This document shows positions 1-5,296 of a stretch of 5,296 nt of DNA, one piece after another. Below the pieces are notes generated by a model. It saw nothing but the letters and a program-made list of their open reading frames with translations, ran no database searches and was not told where the DNA came from. The DNA comes from Burkholderiales bacterium (GTDB taxonomy: Bacteria > Pseudomonadota > Gammaproteobacteria > Burkholderiales > SG8-39): NCBI GenBank assembly GCA_017880745.1, contig JADGRR010000255.1, positions 1 to 5,296 on the forward strand, in the 5' to 3' direction. A program made the position numbers and the translations under genes. Position 1 is the first letter of the stretch. Every line of letters begins with the position of its first letter.

Positions 1-88
1 ACTGCGCAGCGACAGCGAAGACAACCAGCACATTTTCAGCTCGCTGCGCAGCCTCTCCGACTATATCGCAGCACAGAGAACCCGCTGA
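1..88 (+). CDS. Acyl carrier protein, C-terminal end (partial)
   Basis: Only the last 28 codons are present; the reading frame starts at base 2 and ends with TGA at 86-88. The visible peptide includes HIFSSLRSLSDYIAAQ, which resembles the last helix of acyl carrier proteins of aryl-polyene-type clusters, where the tail typically reads like 'F.S...L..Y/FV'. The phosphopantetheine serine (DSL motif) would lie upstream and cannot be checked. The stop overlaps the next start (TGATG at 86-90), placing it in the same operon. Such carriers hold the growing polyene thioester in the cytoplasm. The identification rests on a short tail plus context, so it is probable rather than certain. Confidence 0.72.
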   Translation, partial: LRSDSEDNQHIFSSLRSLSDYIAAQRTR

Positions 89-726
89 TGACACGCCGTA
101 TCGTGCCTTGGCTGGGCATTGTTGCGCTGGTGATCGGCTATCCGCTGCTGGCGCATTACACTAATCAATCCGCACAGGATGGCAACCTCGGCCTTTTGGT
201 GGCCGTTGCGCCGGTAGTATTGGTTGGGCTGGTGCTGGCCTGGCGGTCACCCCGGCGCTTCATCATGCTGGGTGTGCTGATGCTGTTGTGTATTGCGCTA
301 TGGGCTGGATGGTCGGCGCTCGAGTACCATTTCGGGCTGGTGTACTGGCTGCAACATGTGGGTATGCTACTGGTCCTGTTCATCACTTTTGGTCGTACTT
401 TGATCGCAGGGCGGCAACCGCTCTGCACGCGCTTCGCACAGGCGGTGCATGCAGTAGTGACGCCGCAGCACGAAATTTACACACGCCAGGTCACGGTCGC
501 GTGGACCCTATTCTTTGCCGCGATGGCGTTGGCTTCCACCTTGCTCTTCTTTCTGGCACCGTTGGCCACATGGTCGGTTTTCGCCAATTTTCTGACGCTG
601 CCTTTGGTCGCGTTGATGTTCATTGGCGAATACTGGGTACGCCGGTGGGTGCTTCCCGAGATGCGGCATATGCACATCCTCGATGCCGTGCGGGCGTACA
701 GGAACGCCTCGGCGCCGCCACGCTAG
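88..726 (+). CDS. COG4648-type integral membrane protein of aryl-polyene cluster (ApeG-like)
   Basis: This 212-residue protein has about six hydrophobic helices, at roughly residues 5-23, 33-51, 57-75, 84-102, 137-157 and 161-181, so it belongs in the inner membrane. Family-like features are YPLLAH (18-23), the WxxALEYHFGLVYWLQHVGM stretch (about 74-93), FGRTL (101-105), the loop PLCTRFA (111-117), YTRQVTVAW (131-139) and a basic EYWVRR near the last helix. Proteins of this type sit between the carrier proteins and the ligase in aryl-polyene clusters; their biochemical role is not established to my knowledge. The ATG overlaps the upstream stop and has AGAGA at 75-79 as a weak ribosome site. 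The basic C-terminal tail is expected in the cytoplasm. Confidence 0.85.
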   Translation: MTRRIVPWLGIVALVIGYPLLAHYTNQSAQDGNLGLLVAVAPVVLVGLVLAWRSPRRFIMLGVLMLLCIALWAGWSALEYHFGLVYWLQHVGMLLVLFITFGRTLIAGRQPLCTRFAQAVHAVVTPQHEIYTRQVTVAWTLFFAAMALASTLLFFLAPLATWSVFANFLTLPLVALMFIGEYWVRRWVLPEMRHMHILDAVRAYRNASAPPR

Positions 727-743
727 TTGTTGCGGTCTCAATC

Positions 744-2087
744 ATGTCTTCACTGCCGCTGGTATCACACGCCGCGCCGGACAGCATCATCGCCTGGCGC
801 GCCGACGGCGGCGTCACGCTGCGCCAATTCCTGGCCGAGGTCAGGCAGCTTGTCGCCCTGTTTCCCGCAGGGGGTCACCTGCTCAATATGTGCAGCGACC
901 GTTACCGGTTCAGCGTGGGTCTGGCGGCCGCCATTGTGGCCGGCAAAGTCAGCCTGCTGCCGTCTACCCCCACGCAGGAAGTAGTGCGCCAGATCAAGGC
1001 CTTTGCACCGGATGTGTTTTGTCTGACTGACAGCGACCCATGCCCGGTGGATCTGCCCCAACTGCGATACCCGGCCATGGCCATCAGCCAGGCGGGCGCA
1101 ATTGCAATTCCGCAGATCGACAGCAAGCAGCGCATCGCGGTGGTGTTTACTTCAGGCTCGGCCGGTACCCCGCAACCGCATCCAAAAACCTGGGGTGCAC
1201 TGGTCAGTTGTGTGCAAGCTGAAGCATTGCGCCTGGGGCTGCTGCACAACGCACCCTGGACTATTATTGGCACCGTACCGCCGCAACACATGTTCGGGTT
1301 CGAGTCCACGGTGCTGATGGCATGGCACAGCGGCAACGCACTCAGTCATGCGCAGCCGTTTTACCCGGCCGACATTTGCCAGGCACTGGCGGCTGTGCCC
1401 ATGCCGCGAATGTTGGTGTCCTCCCCGGTGCACCTGCGCGCCTTGCTGGATGCGCGGCTGCCGCTGCCGGAGATCGCGCGGGTGCTGTCCGCCACTGCGC
1501 CGCTGTCTGCCCAACTCGCCCAGGAGGTTGAGACACGTTGCCACGCTCCGCTAATGGAAATCTATGGCAGCACCGAAACCGGCCAGATCGCTTCCCGACG
1601 CTCCACGCAAACCGCAGAATGGCAGCTGTTTCCCGGGATAAGATTGATCGTGGAGGGTGATTGCGTGCGCGCTTGCGGCGGTCACATCGAGTCATCGATC
1701 ACCATGAACGACATAATTGAGCCCGTTACAGAGGAGCATTTCTTGCTGCACGGGCGCGTCGCCGATCTGGTCAATATCGCCGGCAAAAGGCACTCGCTGG
1801 CGAGTCTCAACCACCTGCTCAACAGCATTCCCGGCGTAGTGGATGGCGCGTTTTACATGCCGGACGAAACCGGCGATGCCCACATTACGCGGCTTGCCGC
1901 GTGCGTGGTGGCTCCGGGCATGGATGCACCGCATCTGTTGGCGGCGCTACGTCAACATATTGACCCGGTTTTCCTGCCCCGCCCCCTGCTGTTTGTCGAT
2001 GCGCTGCCACGCAACCGCACAGGAAAACTGCCGCGCGCAGCGCTGCAAGCCCTGTTTCAGACCCGCAGCGCACGCAAATCCGCATGA
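744..2087 (+). CDS. AMP-forming acyl/aryl-ACP ligase (ANL superfamily, ApeH/XanA2-like)
   Basis: A 447-residue adenylating enzyme, shorter than typical acyl-CoA synthetases (about 500-600), as usual for aryl-polyene cluster ligases. Visible motifs: phosphate loop TSGSAGTPQPHPK (136-148), adenine/acyl-site motif YGSTETG (274-280), hinge region HGRVADLVNIAGKR (336-349, with Arg338 and Asp341), and the C-terminal catalytic lysine in NRTGKLPR (Lys428). The N-terminal DRYRF motif is also typical of the group. The expected reaction is ATP-dependent activation of an aromatic acid, probably 4-hydroxybenzoate, and transfer to the carrier protein encoded just upstream; this substrate is inferred from relatives. 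The frame stays open upstream to 288, but that part overlaps the membrane-protein gene, so ATG 744 is chosen; it follows that gene's stop by 17 bases and has no clear Shine-Dalgarno, suggesting coupled translation. Confidence 0.9.
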   Translation: MSSLPLVSHAAPDSIIAWRADGGVTLRQFLAEVRQLVALFPAGGHLLNMCSDRYRFSVGLAAAIVAGKVSLLPSTPTQEVVRQIKAFAPDVFCLTDSDPCPVDLPQLRYPAMAISQAGAIAIPQIDSKQRIAVVFTSGSAGTPQPHPKTWGALVSCVQAEALRLGLLHNAPWTIIGTVPPQHMFGFESTVLMAWHSGNALSHAQPFYPADICQALAAVPMPRMLVSSPVHLRALLDARLPLPEIARVLSATAPLSAQLAQEVETRCHAPLMEIYGSTETGQIASRRSTQTAEWQLFPGIRLIVEGDCVRACGGHIESSITMNDIIEPVTEEHFLLHGRVADLVNIAGKRHSLASLNHLLNSIPGVVDGAFYMPDETGDAHITRLAACVVAPGMDAPHLLAALRQHIDPVFLPRPLLFVDALPRNRTGKLPRAALQALFQTRSARKSA

Positions 2088-2389
2088 ATAACGCCATCCA
2101 CTGGGCGGTTCCGCCAGATCATCCGGTCTTTGCCGGTCATTTTCCCGGCACCCCTATTCTCCCCGGTGCGATGCTGCTGGACACCGCGCTGCACGCAATC
2201 GCCGCTGCCACCGGAATCGCGCTGGATACCTGCGACATCAGCTCGGTCAAGTTTCTGAGTCCGGCACGTCCGGGCGAAGAACTGATGATCCAGCATATCC
2301 TGTCGGCCGGCGGCGCGATACGTTTCGACATCGTAGCTGGCACGCGCAAAATTGCCAGCGGCAGTATCGTGCCGGGATCGCCTGTCTGA
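2084..2389 (+). CDS. Hot-dog fold 3-hydroxyacyl-ACP dehydratase (FabZ/FabA-like, ApeI-like)
   Basis: A compact 101-residue protein with the FabZ/FabA signature HPVFAGHFPGTPILPGAMLLD at residues 13-33. His19 in GHFP aligns with the catalytic histidine. Asp33, 14 residues later, occupies the place of the catalytic Glu of FabZ and so resembles FabA, which uses Asp. The length is well below the ~150 of housekeeping FabZ, covering a single minimal hot-dog domain. It should dehydrate 3-hydroxyacyl-ACP intermediates to enoyl-ACP, giving the conjugated double bonds of the polyene, in the cytoplasm. The start overlaps the ligase stop as ATGA (2084-2087) with no clear Shine-Dalgarno, suggesting translational coupling. 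A thioesterase role for the same fold is possible, but the HFPxxPxxPG motif favours a dehydratase. Confidence 0.88.
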   Translation: MNNAIHWAVPPDHPVFAGHFPGTPILPGAMLLDTALHAIAAATGIALDTCDISSVKFLSPARPGEELMIQHILSAGGAIRFDIVAGTRKIASGSIVPGSPV

Positions 2390-2445
2390 CATCGCGCCCG
2401 ACAGCCAGCCAGGCCGCCTGGGCGCATACCCCGGAGCGCAGCAAC
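2386..2445 (+). other. Probable coding N-terminal extension of the acyltransferase (candidate CTG start)
   Basis: These 20 codons are in frame with the acyltransferase and contain no stop. Codons 11-19 of the stretch read AWAHTPERS, which matches the W...ERG opening I know from COG4261 acyltransferases. No ATG, GTG or TTG occurs in this part of the frame. CTG 2386-2388 overlaps the dehydratase stop TGA (2387-2389) as CTGA, the same geometry as the ATGA and GTGA overlaps elsewhere in this operon. GGGA at 2374-2377 lies 8 bases upstream of it. Start assignment is inferred; alternatives are ATG 2446, or a remnant of an upstream domain once fused here. Confidence 0.5.
2433..2436 (+). promoter_or_regulatory. 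Shine-Dalgarno candidate for ATG 2446
   Basis: GGAG lies nine bases before ATG 2446. It is the main sequence argument for the shorter acyltransferase form, and competes with the GGGA (2374-2377)/CTG 2386 alternative. Both could be used. Confidence 0.4.
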
Positions 2446-3321
2446 ATGCTCATGTTGCGCGTCATGACGTGGATTTCACTGCGTCTGGGGCGGCGCGCAG
2501 GGCGCGTTGTGCTGCACCTGATCGCCGGTTATTTTCTGCTGTTTGCCCCGGCCAGTCGTCGTGCTTCAAGCGATTATCTCTGGCGTGCGTTAGGTCGTGC
2601 GCCCCGCTGGCGCGATCTGTACCGGCATTTTTTCACTTTTGCCGCCACCATCCATGACCGTGTCTATCTGGTCAACCGCCGCTTCGAGCTGTTTGATTTT
2701 GAAGTGCACGGCGAGGATACGCTGCGCCGCCTGCTTGCCGGCGGCAAAGGCTTGTTCCTGATTGGCGCGCACCTGGGCAGCTTTGAAGCGATCCGCGCGC
2801 TTGGCCGCAGAGATACAGATTTGCGCGTCGCCATGGTCATGCACCAGGACAACGCACAAAAACTCAACGCCATGCTGACTGCCATTAATCCAGAGGCCGT
2901 GCAGGATATCATTGGCCTGGGGCACGTTGATTCCATGCTCAAGCTGCGGGAGCGCCTGGACGAAGGCTTTGCCGTCGGCATGCTGGCGGATCGCACCCTG
3001 GGCGACGACAGCCTGCACCAAGTGCAAATCCTCGGCGCCAACGCGAACTTGCCCAGCGGGCCGTTCCGCATGGCCGCATTGCTGCGGCGTCCGCTGGTAT
3101 TCATGACCGGGCTGTATCTGGGCGGCAACCGCTACGCCATCCATTTCGACCCTCTGGCGGATTTTTCTACCGTTGCGCCCGATCAGCGCGCTGCCGCCGT
3201 GGAAGCGGCCATCGCCTGTTATGCCGCGCTGCTGGATCACTACTGCCGCACGGCGCCATACAACTGGTTTAATTTTTTCGATTTCTGGCAGCCCGCAGCC
3301 GTTGCAACGCCTCCCGAATAA
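2446..3321 (+). CDS. LPLAT-superfamily acyltransferase (COG4261 / LpxL-like), start uncertain
   Basis: From ATG 2446 this is 291 residues. It carries the HX4E acyltransferase motif GAHLGSFE (His109, Glu114), a second conserved block LPSGPFRMAALLRRPLVF (about 202-219), and the C-terminal signature APYNWFNFFDFW (270-281) typical of lipid-A-type acyltransferases of aryl-polyene clusters. The N-terminal helix (about 18-34) should anchor it to the inner membrane. It probably transfers the polyene chain, or another acyl group, to a lipid or glycolipid acceptor. ATG 2446 has GGAG at 2433-2436. However, the in-frame codons upstream encode WAHTPERSN, which resembles the conserved W(x)nERG start of this family, so the true protein probably begins earlier, perhaps at CTG 2386 (311 residues). 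The stop TAA overlaps the next ATG. In many related clusters a glycosyltransferase precedes or is fused to this domain; none is present here. Confidence 0.88.
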   Translation: MLMLRVMTWISLRLGRRAGRVVLHLIAGYFLLFAPASRRASSDYLWRALGRAPRWRDLYRHFFTFAATIHDRVYLVNRRFELFDFEVHGEDTLRRLLAGGKGLFLIGAHLGSFEAIRALGRRDTDLRVAMVMHQDNAQKLNAMLTAINPEAVQDIIGLGHVDSMLKLRERLDEGFAVGMLADRTLGDDSLHQVQILGANANLPSGPFRMAALLRRPLVFMTGLYLGGNRYAIHFDPLADFSTVAPDQRAAAVEAAIACYAALLDHYCRTAPYNWFNFFDFWQPAAVATPPE

Positions 3322-3932
3322 TGAAGACACTACGCTCCTCCCCTGTCTTTTCGCTGCGCGTCATGCGGCAGGTGTTCGCAGCATTGGCGCTGATGCTGGT
3401 ACCCGTCATCGGTCACGCCGCCGAGTGGGATATCGACCAGCTCATGCGCGGTCTGGCGCAAATCCGCTCCGACCATTCCAGCTTTGTCGAGAAAAAATTC
3501 ATCGCCATACTCGACAAGCCGGTGGAATCCTCCGGCGAGTTGTTTTACACCGCACCGGATCATCTGGAAAAACGCACCATCAAACCCAAACCCGAATCCA
3601 TGATCCTGGATCAAGGCACCCTGGTGATCGAGCGCGGCCGCCAGGTACATCGCCTGCAATCACAGGATTACCCGGAGCTGGCGGCTTTCATCGACAGCAT
3701 CCGCGGCACCCTGGCGGGTGAGCGCAAGGCGCTGGAACGCAATTACCGGCTGAGTCTGGATGGGACAGCCGAGCACTGGACGCTGCAACTGCTGCCGCTG
3801 GATGAAAAAATGCAGGCAGTGGTAAAGCGCATCCGTATTGCCGGTTTGCGTGACGCAGTGCGCAGCATCGAAATCACCCAAGCCGATGGTGACAGCTCGC
3901 TCATGCTCATCGAAAGGTTGGCCGCACCGTGA
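3321..3932 (+). CDS. LolA-like periplasmic outer-membrane lipoprotein carrier family protein (ApeL-like)
   Basis: A 203-residue secreted protein. A basic N-terminus and hydrophobic core (about residues 18-31) end in GHA-A, predicting signal-peptidase-I cleavage after Ala33. The mature part shows the features of the LolA-like family seen in aryl-polyene clusters: SSFVEKKFIAILDKPVESSG (about 54-73), then LFYTAPDHLEKRTIKPKPES and a long beta-rich remainder (DQGTLVIERG). LolA-fold proteins carry hydrophobic molecules across the periplasm; here the cargo is inferred to be the lipidated polyene rather than lipoproteins. The ATG overlaps the acyltransferase stop (TAATG, 3319-3323) and lacks a clear Shine-Dalgarno. 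An internal ATG at 3363 (Met15) would give a more ordinary signal peptide, so the start has some doubt. It is immediately followed by the exporter gene. Confidence 0.87.
   Translation: MKTLRSSPVFSLRVMRQVFAALALMLVPVIGHAAEWDIDQLMRGLAQIRSDHSSFVEKKFIAILDKPVESSGELFYTAPDHLEKRTIKPKPESMILDQGTLVIERGRQVHRLQSQDYPELAAFIDSIRGTLAGERKALERNYRLSLDGTAEHWTLQLLPLDEKMQAVVKRIRIAGLRDAVRSIEITQADGDSSLMLIERLAAP
3914..3917 (+). promoter_or_regulatory. Shine-Dalgarno candidate for the exporter GTG start
   Basis: AAGG (within AAAGG) lies eleven bases before GTG 3929, inside the end of the LolA-like gene. It supports the GTG start, which also forms a GTGA overlap with the upstream stop. Confidence 0.4.
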
Positions 3933-5296
3933 GACAAGCCCCAGCGCGACGCGGCCGGACGGCGATAGCCCGGACTTCGATCGTCTTATGGCTGGCGTTT
4001 GTCCTCGCCTGCGGCATCATCATCAGCCGCAGCCAGATCACCACGGATTTATCGGCTTTTTTGCCACGCAGCCCCACGCCGGCACAGCAGTTGCTCCTGG
4101 AGCAGCTACGCGACGGCCTGGCCTCGCGCCTGATTCTGGTGGGCGTTGAAGGCGCCGATGCGACCACCCGTGCCGCGCTTTCCAAACATATTGCCCTGCG
4201 CTTGCGCTCTGATCCCGCTTTCGTCACCGTCGATAATGGCGAGCCTGTCAGCGCCGAGCGCGACCGTGCTTTTCTGTTCAACAATCGCTACCTGCTTAGC
4301 CCTGCAGTGACGCCTGCGCGCTTCAGCGCAGACGGCCTGCATGCCGCCTTGAGCGACAGCATCGACCTGCTCGCCTCGCCTGCGGGGATGATGGTCAAGT
4401 CGCTGCTGCCACGCGACCCGACCGGTGAAATGGTGCAATTGCTCGACCAGCTCGGGAGCGGCACGCGCCCGCGGATGGTTGACGGCGCATGGGCGTCACG
4501 CGACGGCACGCGCGCCTTGATGCTGATACAAACGCGCGCTTCGGGCTCCGATACCGACGCTCAGCAGCGCGCCATGGCCGCCATCCGGCAAGCGTTTGCC
4601 GCGGCGCCCGGCGCAACCGCTGCCGCCAAACTGGTGATGAGCGGCCCCGGGGTGTTTTCGGTGACTTCACGCGACACCATCAAAAGTCAGGTCAGCCGCC
4701 TGTCCATCATCGGCGTCGCAATCATCGCCGCGCTTTTATTGCTCGTCTATCGTTCCTTCACCGCACTGGCATTGGGTTTTTTGCCCGTTATCAGCGGCGC
4801 GCTGGCAGGCATCGCAGCGGTCAGCCTGGGCTTTGGGGTGGTACATGGCATCACCCTGGGATTTGGCACGGCACTGATCGGAGAGGCGGTGGATTATTCA
4901 ATCTACCTTTTTTTGCAATCAGAACGGGGCGGTTCAGACCAGCAGATCTGGATCAAGCGCTTCTGGCCCACCGTCCGCCTCGGTGTGCTGACCTCGATAT
5001 TCGGCTTTGCTTCGCTGCTGCTGTCCGGCTTTCCTGGTCTGGCGCAACTCGGCCTGTATTCGATTGCCGGTCTGATAACCGCCGCAACGGTGACCCGCTT
5101 CGTCTTGCCTTATCTGTTGCCGGTGGACTTTCGCATTCACGATGTATCGGCGATCGGCCTCGTCCTCTCCCGTCTGGTACAGCGCGCCGCTCTGCTGCGA
5201 TGGGCGGCCGCGATAGTGCTGCTGGCGGCCTGTGCCATCCTCGTCCTGCACCGCGCCAGTTTGTGGGATGACAAGATATCCTCGTTAAGCCCGGTA
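3929..5296 (+). CDS. MMPL/RND-superfamily exporter of aryl-polyene cluster (ApeM-like), N-terminal part
   Basis: The frame opens at GTG 3929 (GTGA overlap with the LolA-like stop) and stays open for 456 codons to the window edge, so the gene is truncated; relatives are roughly 770-800 residues. It shows the first half of the RND layout: one helix (about 17-34), a periplasmic domain (about 35-250) opening with TTDLSAFLPRSPTPAQQ, then a helix bundle at about 258-277, 280-302, 305-328, 349-366 and 371-398. GFGTALIGEAVDYSIYLF (311-328) carries Glu319 and Asp322, at the place of the proton-relay Asp-Tyr pair of MMPL proteins. A helix at 422-440 followed by WDDKISSLSP begins the second repeat. It likely exports the lipid-linked polyene from the inner membrane, using the proton gradient, in partnership with the LolA-like protein. 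Confidence 0.92.
   Translation, partial: MRQAPARRGRTAIARTSIVLWLAFVLACGIIISRSQITTDLSAFLPRSPTPAQQLLLEQLRDGLASRLILVGVEGADATTRAALSKHIALRLRSDPAFVTVDNGEPVSAERDRAFLFNNRYLLSPAVTPARFSADGLHAALSDSIDLLASPAGMMVKSLLPRDPTGEMVQLLDQLGSGTRPRMVDGAWASRDGTRALMLIQTRASGSDTDAQQRAMAAIRQAFAAAPGATAAAKLVMSGPGVFSVTSRDTIKSQVSRLSIIGVAIIAALLLLVYRSFTALALGFLPVISGALAGIAAVSLGFGVVHGITLGFGTALIGEAVDYSIYLFLQSERGGSDQQIWIKRFWPTVRLGVLTSIFGFASLLLSGFPGLAQLGLYSIAGLITAATVTRFVLPYLLPVDFRIHDVSAIGLVLSRLVQRAALLRWAAAIVLLAACAILVLHRASLWDDKISSLSPV

Noticed and set aside
288..743. Open upstream extension of the ligase frame beginning at GTG 288
   Set aside because: It lies inside the membrane-protein gene in another frame, its residues show no ligase similarity, and family members begin close to the LPLVSHAAPDS sequence that follows ATG 744.
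2390..2445. Possible intergenic promoter or terminator between dehydratase and acyltransferase
   Set aside because: No -35/-10-like pair or stem followed by a T-run is visible; the bases are better explained as coding sequence.
2352..2657. + strand open frame from TTG 2352 bridging the dehydratase and acyltransferase
   Set aside because: It is out of frame with both genes and encodes no recognisable domain.
2590..3330. Long reverse-strand open frame (246 codons) opposite the acyltransferase
   Set aside because: The + strand frame has clear acyltransferase motifs; the reverse frame has no recognisable domain and is explained by GC-rich codon bias.
4489..5271. Long + strand open frame (260 codons) rich in Arg, Gly and His
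   Set aside because: It is an out-of-frame shadow of the exporter gene, whose own frame gives membrane helices and the GEAVDYS motif.
1..5296. tRNA, rRNA, CRISPR array, insertion sequence or phage genes
   Set aside because: No repeats, transposase-like frames or RNA-gene signatures were seen; nearly every base is assigned to the operon's genes.

Overview
This window is the middle of one tightly packed operon on the + strand. It matches the aryl-polyene (APE) / xanthomonadin-like class of type II fatty-acid/polyketide pigment clusters found in Gram-negative Proteobacteria. The evidence is the gene content and order together: acyl carrier protein (C-terminal end only), six-helix COG4648-type membrane protein, short adenylating acyl/aryl ligase, FabZ/FabA-like hot-dog dehydratase, COG4261-type LPLAT acyltransferase, LolA-like periplasmic carrier, and MMPL/RND exporter (running off the right edge). 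The GC-rich codon use, LolA-type carrier and RND-type exporter indicate a Gram-negative proteobacterium. A beta- or gammaproteobacterium is my best guess, but nothing here fixes the genus.

Layout. Bases 1-88 are the end of an acyl carrier protein gene. Bases 88-726 encode the membrane protein, 744-2087 the ligase, 2084-2389 the dehydratase, 2446-3321 the acyltransferase (with a probable in-frame N-terminal extension back to about 2386), 3321-3932 the LolA-like protein, and 3929-5296 the first 456 codons of the exporter. No gap exceeds 56 bases. Junctions are stop/start overlaps (TGATG, ATGA, TAATG, GTGA) except for a 17-base gap before the ligase and the acyltransferase boundary, so translational coupling is likely. 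I see no promoter, terminator, RNA gene, repeat array or mobile element.

How the genes work together (inference from the described APE systems). The ligase activates an aromatic starter acid, probably 4-hydroxybenzoate, and loads it on the carrier protein. Ketosynthases and a ketoreductase outside the window extend it, and the dehydratase forms the double bonds. The acyltransferase moves the chain onto a lipid or sugar-lipid acceptor at the inner membrane. The MMPL exporter and LolA-like carrier move the product towards the outer membrane.

The points most worth a second look are the acyltransferase start (a possible rare CTG start in a CTGA overlap), the absence of a glycosyltransferase and a thioesterase from their common positions, and the FabA-like Asp in the dehydratase active site. 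The system itself is of a known type; I found no clearly new one.
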